DNA from: an uncultured Collinsella sp.
Lineage (GTDB): Bacteria; Actinomycetota; Coriobacteriia; Coriobacteriales; Coriobacteriaceae
Reading direction: 5' to 3'
DNA: 37,520 bases
Assembly: GCA_902475245.1 (NCBI GenBank)
Contig: CABRYP010000026.1
Span: 1-37,520, forward strand
The notes under the pieces were generated by a model. The model did no database searches. It saw only the letters and a list, made by a program, of their open reading frames with translations, and had not been told where the DNA came from. The position numbers and the translations under genes were made by a program. Below are positions 23,956 to 31,446 of this stretch, one piece after another. Within the stretch, counting starts at the first letter, position 1, and the number at the start of each line of letters is the position of its first letter.

Positions 23956-25640
23956 TCGTACCCGTTAAGTTTACCTACGCCTCGCGCGACCTGTGGTTTG
24001 ACCCGCAGGATCTGGATATCCTCGAGGCCGATTATGCCATTTGCTCCACCGAGCGCGGAACCGAGATCGGCCTGGTCACGGCCGATCCCTTCGAGGTGCC
24101 GCAAGATGAGATCGGCCAGCCGCTCAAGCCCGTGCTGCGCGTGGCGAGCGACATCGACCTGCAGCTTGCCGACGACCTGGCCATCCAGGGCGACGAGGCG
24201 ATGGTCGATTTCCGCCGTCTCGTCAAAGAGCTCGACCTCGAGATGAAGCCGGTCGGCGTCGAGTACCTGTTTGGCGGCGAGAAGGCCGTGTTCTACTTTG
24301 CGGCCGAGGAACGCGTCGATTTTCGTCAGCTCGTCAAGGACCTGTCCTCGACGCTGCACATTCGCGTCGACATGCGTCAGATCGGCGTGCGCGATGAGAC
24401 CCGCCTGGTGGGCGGCTATGCCCAATGCGGACAGGAGCTCTGCTGCACGCGCTTTGGCGGACAGTTTGAGCCCGTCTCGATTCGCATGGCAAAAGAGCAG
24501 GACCTGCCGCTCAACTCGTCCAAGATCAGCGGCGTTTGCGGCCGCCTGATGTGCTGCCTGCGCTATGAGTTCGAGGCGTACAAGGACTTTAAGAGCCGCG
24601 CGCCCAAAAAGAAGACGCTCATCGATACGCCGCTCGGCAAGGCGCGTATCCAGGAATATGACACGCCGCGTGAGCAGCTGGTGCTGCGCCTGGAGAACGG
24701 CAAAGTCTTTAAGGTCAACCTGGCCGATATGACGTGCTCGGAGGGCTGCAAAAAGAAGGCCGCCGAGCAGGGCTGCAACTGCCGCCCCGACTGCGTGACG
24801 CGTGACGTGCTCGAGCGCATCGAGTCGCCCGAGATGCGCCTGGCGCTCATGGAACTCGATCGCGAGAACGGCGTCGACGTGGGCGATGGCCTGTCGAGCG
24901 CCGATCGTCTGGCCGGCACATCGATGCCCAAGCGCCGTCGTCGCGATGCCGAATCCGATGCTCGCGCTGCTCAGGGCCAGGGCGAGGGCCGTGGCCGTGG
25001 AAAGGGCCGCGGCAAGGCCGAGGCACCCGAGGCCGAGGAGGCAGCCGGTGGCCGTCGCCGCCGCAAGCGCGCGGCGTCCGTCGACAATGGCGAGGCCGCG
25101 GGCAAGAACGCTTCCCGCGAACGCGAGGCTCAGCAGCCCCAGCAGCAAAACCGCGGCGGTGGCATGAACCCCACGCGCCGTCGTCGCCGTCACCTGTCGA
25201 GCGAGGAGCGCGAGGACGCCTTCCGCGCCGCAGCCGCTCGCGAGGCCGGTGCCGCTCCCAAGGACGCCTCGGCCTCCGACGCGCCTGCCGACAAGGGCGG
25301 CAAGCCGCGTGGCGAGGAGGAGCGGGCGTCACGTCCGCGCCGTCGCCATTCCTCGGGCACGCAGCAGAAGCCCTCGGTTCCTTCTGTGGCCGATCAGGTT
25401 TCGGATGGAGAAGTCAAGGTCACGCGCCGTCGCCCCGGCGATGGTGGAGGAGCTGCCGCCAAGGCTTCGCGCGGCGGTACTCGCGATGAGCGCGAACCGC
25501 GTGAGGATCGCGGTGGCGAGGGCTCGACCGACCAGGGTCAAAAGCGCCGCCGTCGCCGTCGCTCCCGCAAGCCGCGCCAGGACGGTGGTGAAGGCTCGAC
25601 CCACACCTCGTCCGCACCGCAACCGCCTGCCGGCGAATAA
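23946..25640 (+). CDS. ricT: PSP1/RicT (YaaT) family protein with long basic C-terminal tail
   Basis: In Bacillus, RicT works with RicA and RicF as an Fe-S complex stimulating RNase Y-dependent mRNA maturation, biofilm formation and competence. The N-terminal ~290 residues are the full PSP1 protein. Conserved cysteines sit in CGQELCCTRF (Cys161, 166, 167) and GVCGRLMCCLRYE (Cys198, 203, 204). A further cluster, CSEGC then CNCRPDC (residues 264-283), follows. Beyond about residue 320 the protein carries a ~240-residue low-complexity tail rich in Arg, Gly, Glu and Ala with many RRRR runs, predicted disordered and possibly RNA-binding. Total length of 564 is about twice the usual. The tmk-holB-ricT order is the classic one. 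Confidence 0.88.
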   Translation: MPLVVPVKFTYASRDLWFDPQDLDILEADYAICSTERGTEIGLVTADPFEVPQDEIGQPLKPVLRVASDIDLQLADDLAIQGDEAMVDFRRLVKELDLEMKPVGVEYLFGGEKAVFYFAAEERVDFRQLVKDLSSTLHIRVDMRQIGVRDETRLVGGYAQCGQELCCTRFGGQFEPVSIRMAKEQDLPLNSSKISGVCGRLMCCLRYEFEAYKDFKSRAPKKKTLIDTPLGKARIQEYDTPREQLVLRLENGKVFKVNLADMTCSEGCKKKAAEQGCNCRPDCVTRDVLERIESPEMRLALMELDRENGVDVGDGLSSADRLAGTSMPKRRRRDAESDARAAQGQGEGRGRGKGRGKAEAPEAEEAAGGRRRRKRAASVDNGEAAGKNASREREAQQPQQQNRGGGMNPTRRRRRHLSSEEREDAFRAAAAREAGAAPKDASASDAPADKGGKPRGEEERASRPRRRHSSGTQQKPSVPSVADQVSDGEVKVTRRRPGDGGGAAAKASRGGTRDEREPREDRGGEGSTDQGQKRRRRRRSRKPRQDGGEGSTHTSSAPQPPAGE

Positions 25641-25702
25641 CGTCCGTAAGCGGATGTAACCCGCCTGACCCCAGCACCTCTGGGTATCATGGCTCTACAC
25701 CG

Positions 25703-25738
25703 ACAACCCTCCCTTCGCCTTCGCGTAGGGAGGGTTGT
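25703..25738 (+). promoter_or_regulatory. hairpin sequestering the comF ribosome-binding site
   Basis: ACAACCCTCCC (25703-25713) pairs perfectly with GGGAGGGTTGT (25728-25738) across a 14-nt loop. The right arm is the Shine-Dalgarno sequence of the gene starting at 25742. When folded the 11-bp stem would hide the ribosome site. No T-run follows, so a terminator role is less likely. A TATCAT -10-like box at 25685-25690 would start a transcript close to the hairpin. Confidence 0.5.
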
Positions 25739-25741
25739 GTC

Positions 25742-26548
25742 ATGAAGAGACATCTGAACGTATTGACTCGCTTGCAGGACGCAGGTGTCCTACCGTTTGC
25801 GGACGAATTGCTACCGCTTGCCGAGCACGCGACATACGAGGCGCTCGAGGCGTTGTCGCCTACGCGATGCGCCGGCTGCGAGCGTTCCGGTGCGCTGATC
25901 TGCCAGGATTGTCTGGCATCGCTCGCACTCATCGACCCGTGCCATAGCTGCATCCGATGCGGCGCCCCGTTTGGGGATTTGCTGTGTACCGAGTGTTCGG
26001 TCGAGGGCGCGTCTTCGGCAATGGCCGAGGCGCTCGATCGCTGTCTGGCGTGTGCCGTCTACGCACATCCGCTGCCGCGCATCATCAAGGCGTACAAGGA
26101 TGCGGGCGAGCGCCGTCTGGCACCGTATCTGGCGGAGCTACTCTACGACACCGCCTTGCATGCCCAGGCGGCAGCCCCCGATCGCTACGGCGGTGTGCTG
26201 TCCGGTGCGGACGCGGTGGTGTTTGTGCCCGCGACTGCGGCGGCGTTTCGGCGGCGTGGATTCGACCATATGGAAGCAATCGCGCGCTCGTTTTGCGATC
26301 TTTCGGGTGTGTCTTTGCTCGACGCCCTGGTCAAATACGGTCACGGTGACCAGCGAGAGCTCGGTCGCGATGAGCGCCGGGAACATGCCCGGGGCATGTA
26401 CGAGACGGTCGAGGATGTGCGCGGCTGCCGCCTGCTGCTCATCGATGATGTCATTACCACGGGCGCGACCATGGCGGCGGCCTCGGCGGAGCTCAAGCGT
26501 GCCGGCGCCGCAGCAGTCGATGGCCTCGCTATCGCACGCGTTTGGTAG
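25742..26548 (+). CDS. ComF family phosphoribosyltransferase-like protein
   Basis: 268 residues in the ComF layout: N-terminal zinc-binding region, then a type I phosphoribosyltransferase fold. Cysteines are Cys43, 46, 54, 57 (CAGC...CQDC), then Cys67, 70 and 73 and the CTEC at 82-85. The PRPP-binding motif is LLLIDDVITTGATMAAA (Asp235-Asp236). KAYKDAGERRLAPYLAELL is the usual ComF middle segment. In naturally competent bacteria ComF acts in DNA uptake and processing at the membrane's cytoplasmic side; in others its role is unclear, and no other competence genes are seen here. The ATG at 25742 follows GGGAGGG, which is buried in a hairpin. Confidence 0.9.
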   Translation: MKRHLNVLTRLQDAGVLPFADELLPLAEHATYEALEALSPTRCAGCERSGALICQDCLASLALIDPCHSCIRCGAPFGDLLCTECSVEGASSAMAEALDRCLACAVYAHPLPRIIKAYKDAGERRLAPYLAELLYDTALHAQAAAPDRYGGVLSGADAVVFVPATAAAFRRRGFDHMEAIARSFCDLSGVSLLDALVKYGHGDQRELGRDERREHARGMYETVEDVRGCRLLLIDDVITTGATMAAASAELKRAGAAAVDGLAIARVW

Positions 26549-26559
26549 GGGGTGGCTTT

Positions 26560-27669
26560 GTGGCAGTGAAGATAGCGCGGCGCATCGAGCCGACAAGCGA
26601 GCAACTGGCGGCCTCCGTAGTCCTGACCGGTGCCTCGGCGCTGCGCATGATGCGCGCCGAGCGCCGACAAATGGGTTACATCAGCTGGAGAGACCTCTAT
26701 CCCGATGAAGAGCGCCGTGTGCTGCATACATCGTCTCCCTCGGCCGAGGACATCTATCTTCCCGATTTGGTGCGGATCGGGGCCGTGAGTGGCGAGGTCC
26801 AAGAAGACTTGTGCCTGCTGGTGGGGTCTGCGGCGCAGCGCCGCCGCATCCCTGGCGTGAGCTGGTCCGTGTGTTCCGGGTTGCCCGCCGGCTCGAGTCT
26901 AGAGGTGGAACCGGGGGTGTACAGTCTATCTCCCGAGGCCCTTTGTGTTGCCATCGCGCGCGAGGTCGGCTGCATCCAGGCGTTTGCCCTGGCCCAGGAG
27001 CTGTGCTCCAAGATTTCGCTGAGCGATCGCGGGCAGTATCTGCCCCCTTACAGCTCGCCTACCGTGAACAGGCTTGCAAAGGATAAGGACCAGCCGTCAG
27101 ATGTGGGCTACTTTGAGGTCGAGCCAGTGCTGACGCCCGATCGCCTGGCAGATTACCTTGCGGCATGCAAGGGGAGCGCGGCCAAGCAGCTGCGGCGGCT
27201 GTGCCCCTTTCTGTCGGAAAACCTGCGCTCACCCATGGAATGCATCATGCTTGCCATGTTTTCGCTTCCGTTTTCTTATGGCGGATTTGCCTGCGGTCCC
27301 TTTAAGACCGACCACAAGATCGAGTTCAACGACCGTGCGCAGGCGATCTCGGGGATGCCGTATGCGGTTTGCGATGCCTATCAGGAAGCAGCTCGGTTTG
27401 ACCTGGAATACAACGGTGAGCAGGGCCATTCGTCTCGCGGCGGGCGCATTCACGATGAAAAACGCAATACGGGTTTGGCGTCCATGGGAATCGAGGTCGC
27501 GACGGTCAACAACGAGATGCTCTGCGACATGGAAGCGATGGAAGCGCTCGCATGGCGCATCCACCAGCGTATGGGTAAACGATATCAGAATCGTGTAGAG
27601 GCTCGTCGAAAGAGGCAAGATGCTCTGCTGAATACGCTCCGAGCGTGCTTTGGGCTCAAGCCGGCGTAA
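26560..27669 (+). CDS. unknown protein with Vsr/DUF559-like nuclease C-terminus
   Basis: 369 residues from the GTG at 26560 (AGGGGGT upstream); a TTG at 26542 would overlap comF. I do not recognise the whole protein. The C-terminal part reads FDLEYNGEQGHSSRGG (Asp281, Glu283, His near 291) followed by IHDEKRNTGLASMGIEVATV. This matches the acidic-x-acidic, His, Asp-x-x-Arg-x-x-x-Leu-x-x-x-Gly pattern of Vsr/DUF559 PD-(D/E)xK-type nucleases, which often form the tail of AbiEi-like proteins in actinobacteria. The N-terminal 200 residues contain LTGASALRMMRAERRQMGY and an SPEALCVAIAREVGCIQAFAL segment, also reminiscent of those proteins. It starts 11 bp after the comF stop, so it may be co-transcribed. 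Function is unproven. Confidence 0.7.
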   Translation: MAVKIARRIEPTSEQLAASVVLTGASALRMMRAERRQMGYISWRDLYPDEERRVLHTSSPSAEDIYLPDLVRIGAVSGEVQEDLCLLVGSAAQRRRIPGVSWSVCSGLPAGSSLEVEPGVYSLSPEALCVAIAREVGCIQAFALAQELCSKISLSDRGQYLPPYSSPTVNRLAKDKDQPSDVGYFEVEPVLTPDRLADYLAACKGSAAKQLRRLCPFLSENLRSPMECIMLAMFSLPFSYGGFACGPFKTDHKIEFNDRAQAISGMPYAVCDAYQEAARFDLEYNGEQGHSSRGGRIHDEKRNTGLASMGIEVATVNNEMLCDMEAMEALAWRIHQRMGKRYQNRVEARRKRQDALLNTLRACFGLKPA

Positions 27670-27705
27670 AACTATGGCTTTATAGGGGGTCTGTTTATAT
27701 GCCAT

Positions 27706-27920
27706 GTGCAAAAAACGGCAAATATGAGTACTGTTACTAGATTAGTGACAGCAAAAATAAAGAAACTTGGGCCGAAAAACTGGATTCAGCGAAGAGATAA
27801 TAAACGAATGTGGAATATCTTGGCGCCAAGCGGGCTGTGCGGAACTCAAAAAGGGCTCGTGGGGCGGAAATACGCTGCTACTAAATTGGTAGCAGTACTC
27901 ATATTTGCCGTTTTTTGCAC
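27706..27920. repeat. 215-bp element with ~48-bp terminal inverted repeats
   Basis: The left end 27706-27733 (GTGCAAAAAACGGCAAATAT...) is a perfect 28-bp inverted copy of 27893-27920, and similarity continues with mismatches for about 20 more bp (to 27753 and from 27873). The ~119-bp interior encodes nothing and includes the palindrome CTTGGCGCCAAG (27819-27830). It is much more AT-rich than its surroundings. The architecture is that of a MITE or a long hairpin RNA. No target-site duplication is obvious. Confidence 0.75.
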
Positions 27921-27922
27921 AC

Positions 27923-27970
27923 GGCACCCTGAGACGGGTGCCCCGGGGCTCCCCGTGGGGGAGCTCCGGG
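27923..27970. repeat. two adjacent GC-rich hairpins
   Basis: GGCACCC/GGGTGCC (27923-27942) is immediately followed by a 13-bp stem (27942-27954 with 27958-27970, one G-U). No U-run follows the second stem. They may stop transcription leaving the inverted-repeat element or be part of it. Confidence 0.5.
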
Positions 27971-28042
27971 CTTCATGGGGGCACGAATGGTCCGCCCCGA
28001 CCTGCGAAATCTGTGCTCGCGATGCGAATAACGTCCCTAACC

Positions 28043-28071
28043 TTAAACTATAGCTTGAACTTAGCTATAAT
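28043..28071 (+). promoter_or_regulatory. near-consensus promoter far upstream of the lipoprotein gene
   Basis: TTAAAC (28043-28048), exactly 17 bp, and TATAAT (28066-28071). The motif AACGTCCCTAAC (28030-28041) abuts the -35. The next credible start codon on this strand is about 340 bp downstream. Confidence 0.55.
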
Positions 28072-28078
28072 GCGCTAC

Positions 28079-28420
28079 GTTCCTGCCAGGCTGTGGTTGC
28101 GGACGGACGAAATGCCCATCCTAGTCCAAGACAGACGCGGTCAAAGGGATCCACGTAAGCGACCGCGTGCGCGCGGCGCGATCATGGCGCGTCCTAGATG
28201 TAAGCCGCACCGTCCGTTCTACTTTCTTTGGGGCAATACCGCCTCGCGGGCGAGCGGGCCAGTCGTGAAGGTGGCTGCGGCCTCCCGAGCAAACGCCCCG
28301 GTGCGCAAGTGTGGGGTCAAATACCAGGTCAGCTGGTGGGAACAACCCGATATTCCGTGCGGGGCACGGATCGTATACGACACAGAAGGCAGGGTAGTGG
28401 ACATGGTGAGGGGCAGCTTG
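28079..28420 (+). promoter_or_regulatory. long leader or non-coding RNA candidate before the lipoprotein gene
   Basis: About 340 bp between the promoter and the lipoprotein start codon, with no convincing gene although one frame is open by base composition. It holds several short hairpins, for example GCGGTC...GACCGC (around 28137-28166) and CCGTGC-GGG-GCACGG (around 28356-28370). I could not match it to a known riboswitch, T-box, SRP, 6S, tmRNA or RNase P consensus. A structured leader or small RNA is possible. Confidence 0.3.
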
Positions 28421-29413
28421 ATGCATGCGGCTCGGTTGGGTGCTGGGACCGCGGCGGTCATTGCCGTTTTGGGCCTGAGCGGATGCGCGTTCAATCCACT
28501 GTCCACGTTCACGACGCCCACGATCGACCAGATCGAGCGCGAGACCGTTACCCCCACGGTATCGGACAATGCCCTGGTCACGCCGGGAACCCTGACGGTC
28601 GCCCTCGATACTTCCGATGCCCCGCAAGCCATGCAGGATGCCGACGGAAACCTCACGGGCTATGCGGTCGATGCCGCTCGTGCCCTCGCATGCCGCATGG
28701 GTCTCAAGGTCGCCTTTGTCGATGCGTCCTCGGCCGATTCCGCGCTCAGCGATAAAAAGGCCGACATCTTTATTGGCGACATCAAGTCTGCGGGCGGCGA
28801 CATCAGCTCGCTTGGCACCTGTCTGTACGATGCTGCCGCCGTGTTCGGCAAGACCAGCGATGGAGAGTCCCCGAGTGTCTCAACCGACGCACTCAACACT
28901 GCTACCTTGGGCGTTCAGACTTCCTCGGCCTCGCAGGAAGCGCTTGCCAAGCAGAGCATCACGGCCAACCAAAAGACCTTCTCCAACATCAACGAGTGCT
29001 TCGAGGCGCTCGAGTCGGGCGAGGTCGATTACGTGATCTGTGATTCCACGGCCGGTGGTTACCTCGCGCGCCTGATGAGCCAGATCTCCTATGTCGGCAC
29101 GCTCGAGGCGCCCTCCACGCTTGGCGTCGCAGGCCTTAGCTCTAACGATGAACTGTGCCGTGCCGTGAGTGATGCCCTCGACGGTATCACGGTCGACGGC
29201 ACGCTCGAGGCGGTCCACTGCGTCTGGTATGGCCAAATGCCCTATGACCTTACCGCCAAGACTGTTTCGGGGGCCAATGTGCAGGCATCCGACTCCACGT
29301 CCAACGAGACCGAGTCCTCCGATGGCGACGCCTCTGATAACAACGGCGACAGTCCGTCGTCTAGCCAGGAGGGCGCCATCACCGACGATGACATCAACAA
29401 GCTCAATAGCTAG
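28421..29413 (+). CDS. solute-binding-like lipoprotein (family 3 type)
   Basis: 330 residues from the ATG at 28421 (GAGGGG 7 bp upstream); an ATG at 28403 adds six residues. A lipoprotein signal peptide ends at the lipobox LSGC (MHAARLGAGTAAVIAVLGLSGC). The mature part begins like periplasmic amino-acid-binding proteins: TPGTLTVALDTSDAPQAM, then DGNLTGYAVDAARALACRMG and KKADIFIGDIKSA. A later ECFEALESGEVDYVICDST matches the second lobe of SBP_bac_3 domains. The C-terminal ~50 residues are Ser/Asp/Glu-rich and probably disordered. No ABC permease or ATPase gene is adjacent, so transport is not assured; sensing is an alternative. Confidence 0.8.
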   Translation: MHAARLGAGTAAVIAVLGLSGCAFNPLSTFTTPTIDQIERETVTPTVSDNALVTPGTLTVALDTSDAPQAMQDADGNLTGYAVDAARALACRMGLKVAFVDASSADSALSDKKADIFIGDIKSAGGDISSLGTCLYDAAAVFGKTSDGESPSVSTDALNTATLGVQTSSASQEALAKQSITANQKTFSNINECFEALESGEVDYVICDSTAGGYLARLMSQISYVGTLEAPSTLGVAGLSSNDELCRAVSDALDGITVDGTLEAVHCVWYGQMPYDLTAKTVSGANVQASDSTSNETESSDGDASDNNGDSPSSSQEGAITDDDINKLNS

Positions 29414-29479
29414 TTATTGGTAGGGGTGGCGTCTGCCATACACCGAACAAGGTGCTTCTTCACGGTTTCAACACGCATG

Positions 29480-29516
29480 GCCGGGTCTCCCAAATAGGGG
29501 AGCCCGGCTTTTCTAT
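29480..29516 (+). terminator. terminator after the lipoprotein gene
   Basis: GCCGGGTCTCC pairs with GGAGCCCGGC (one G-U) around a short A/T loop, followed by TTTTCTATTTT. It lies in the 317-bp gap 29414-29730. Confidence 0.85.
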
Positions 29517-29585
29517 TTTGGTAAAACTAGCAGGTCAAAGCTAATTTCCAGGAGAAAAATTAACTCCGTCGACGCCTTCCTATAG

Positions 29586-29609
29586 CGCACTTTGCCACGG
29601 AAAAGTGCG
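29586..29609. promoter_or_regulatory. dyad CGCACTTT-N8-AAAGTGCG upstream of hpf
   Basis: A perfect 8+8+8 inverted repeat about 120 bp before the hpf start. The spacing fits a dimeric regulator site. No clear -35/-10 pair is visible around it. Confidence 0.3.
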
Positions 29610-29730
29610 AGACTTCGGTATGCGGTATCAAGCAGTCGTTATTCGGGTCTTTGGGAATTCGCGTGATTAAATGCACGGCAATGGGTACATAGCCAGTACA
29701 GTAAGTCCCCGAGGCAGATTGGAGCCACGT

Positions 29731-30315
29731 ATGGATATCAAGGTTTCTGGACGCAAGACGACGGTAACCGATGCTCTGCGTGCGCATGTGGATGAGAAGA
29801 TCGGCGAGGCGCTCAAGGTTTTCGACATCGAGCCTATGACAGTCGACGTCGTGCTTCGTTATGAGAAGAACCCCTCGAACCCCAACCCGGCAATCGTCGA
29901 GGTCACGGTTCGTGCCCGCGGATCTGTGATTCGCGTTGCCGAGCACGGCGCAGATATGTATGCCGCCATCGACCTCTCCGCCGATAAGGTCACTCGTCAG
30001 CTGCGCAAGTTCAAGACCAAGGTCGTGGACAACCGCCAGGGCGGTGCCAGCGCCGCGGATGTCGCGCCGGTCGAGCGCGTCGAGGATCTGGCCGACCTGC
30101 TGCTGCCCGAGGAGGAGGACGACCTGCTCGTCCGCGAGAAGGTCATCGATGTCACCCCGATGACTGAGGAGCAGGCGCTGGTGCAGACCGATCTGCTCGG
30201 TCACGACTTCTACGTGTTCGAGAACGCGACGACTGGCCTCATCAATGTGGTGTATCACCGTAAGAATGGTGGATATGGCATCATCAAGCCCCGCATCGAA
30301 ACACTTGACGAGTAA
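29731..30315 (+). CDS. hpf: ribosome hibernation promoting factor, long form
   Basis: Binds the 30S decoding region in stationary phase and, in its long form, dimerises 70S ribosomes into inactive 100S particles. 194 residues from the ATG at 29731 (TTGGAG upstream). The N-terminal S30AE domain (MDIKVSGRKTTVTDALRAH, about residues 1-100) is basic. A short linker precedes the C-terminal dimerisation domain (about residues 130-190), with MTEEQALVQTDLLGHDFYVF and FENATTGLINVVYHRKNGGY. Both domains are complete. It is followed by a dyad and a terminator, so it is probably transcribed alone. Confidence 0.94.
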   Translation: MDIKVSGRKTTVTDALRAHVDEKIGEALKVFDIEPMTVDVVLRYEKNPSNPNPAIVEVTVRARGSVIRVAEHGADMYAAIDLSADKVTRQLRKFKTKVVDNRQGGASAADVAPVERVEDLADLLLPEEEDDLLVREKVIDVTPMTEEQALVQTDLLGHDFYVFENATTGLINVVYHRKNGGYGIIKPRIETLDE

Positions 30316-30320
30316 AATAC

Positions 30321-30340
30321 GTTAACTTGCATGAGTTAAC
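30321..30340. promoter_or_regulatory. GTTAACT dyad just after hpf
   Basis: GTTAACT (30321-30327) and AGTTAAC (30334-30340) form a perfect 7-bp inverted repeat with a 6-bp spacer, 5 bp past the hpf stop and 4 bp before the terminator stem. Confidence 0.35.
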
Positions 30341-30344
30341 GGTT

Positions 30345-30376
30345 GGCGGCCATCCCATGCGGGTGGCCGCCTTTTT
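30345..30376 (+). terminator. terminator after hpf
   Basis: GGCGGCCATCCC pairs with GGGTGGCCGCC (one G-U) and is followed by TTTTT. The degV ribosome site starts 5 bp later, so degV must be expressed by read-through or from a promoter inside this short gap, which I do not see. Confidence 0.85.
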
Positions 30377-30394
30377 ACGTAAGGAGTCGCTTTG

Positions 30395-31348
30395 ATGGAC
30401 AAGGCCGCATCCGCCGGTCATTCGGACCGTTGCCGCATCGTCGTCGATACCTGCTGCGACTTTAGCCCCGAGGTCGCCGCGAACCTCGATGTCGATATCC
30501 TGGGTTTCCCCTTCATTATCGATGGCGAGGAGCGCACGGACGACATCTGGTCGAGCATGAGCCCTAAGGAGTTCTACGACCGCATGCGCGCCGGCGCCCG
30601 CGTGTCCACCTCGGCTGTGTCGCTCGGTCGCTATATCGAGTTCTTTACCGAGTGCGCCAAAGAGGGTACGCCCACGGTCTACCTGTGCTTTACCTCGGCG
30701 CTGTCGTCGAGCTACAACTCCGCGTGCCAGGCGGCAGATGCCGTGCGCGCCGAGTATCCCAACTTTGAGCTCTACGTGGTCGACAACGCTCTGCCCTGTG
30801 CGACCGGCGCGCTCTTGGCGCTCGAGGCCGTGCGCCAGCGTTCGGCGGGACTGACCGCCAAGCAGCTGGTCGATTGGGCAAACGAGGCAAAGACCTACGT
30901 GCACGGCTACTTTACGCTCGAGAGCTTCGACGCACTGGCTGCCGGCGGTCGCATTCCGCCCGCGGCGGCACAGCTCACGGCAAAGCTCGACGTCAAGCCC
31001 GAGCTTTCCTACGACCTGGCCGGCTCGCTGTCGCTGATCGGCGTCAACCGCGGCCGCAAGAAGGCACTCAAGTCCATCCTCAAGTCGTTCCGCGAGAACT
31101 ACGTGCCCGATCGCACCATGCCCATCGCCATCATGACGGCCGATGCCGAGAAGGACGGCGACTGGCTCGAAGCCGCCATCCGCAAGGAGGAGGGCTGCGC
31201 CGACGTCACGATCGTTCGCAGCTCCGTGGGTCCTACCATCGGCTCGCATGTGGGTCCCGGCATGGTGGCCTGCGCGTTTTGGGGCAAGAACCGCGCCGAC
31301 AAGGCGTCGCTTTCCGACCGCATCGCCCGCCGTGTGCGCGGCCAGTAG
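30395..31348 (+). CDS. DegV family fatty-acid-binding protein (FakB-like)
   Basis: DegV/FakB proteins hold a fatty acid for phosphorylation by FakA kinase, feeding phospholipid synthesis from exogenous fatty acids. 317 residues from the ATG at 30395 (AAGGAG 8 bp upstream). Conserved elements are VVDTCCDFSPEVAA (the usual 'D-S/T' start has Cys-Cys here), RVSTSAVSLGRYIEFF contacting the carboxylate, and FTSALSSSYNSACQAAD. The C-terminal domain contains YFTLESFDALAAGGRIPPAA. No FakA is in the window. A strong terminator sits directly upstream, after hpf. Confidence 0.88.
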   Translation: MDKAASAGHSDRCRIVVDTCCDFSPEVAANLDVDILGFPFIIDGEERTDDIWSSMSPKEFYDRMRAGARVSTSAVSLGRYIEFFTECAKEGTPTVYLCFTSALSSSYNSACQAADAVRAEYPNFELYVVDNALPCATGALLALEAVRQRSAGLTAKQLVDWANEAKTYVHGYFTLESFDALAAGGRIPPAAAQLTAKLDVKPELSYDLAGSLSLIGVNRGRKKALKSILKSFRENYVPDRTMPIAIMTADAEKDGDWLEAAIRKEEGCADVTIVRSSVGPTIGSHVGPGMVACAFWGKNRADKASLSDRIARRVRGQ

Positions 31349-31446
31349 GCAAGCGATGCGTCCGTAATCGCCCTCGACTCACAGCCCAAACGCTGGCACC
31401 GAGTATTCAACCTGGTAATAACACCCAACCCAAAAGGAAAGGTTTC

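Noticed and set aside
27905..28402. Open frame continuing upstream of the lipoprotein start
   Set aside because: It begins inside the inverted repeat and hairpins, the translation is rich in Arg/Pro without domains, and it would bury the signal peptide in the middle of the protein.
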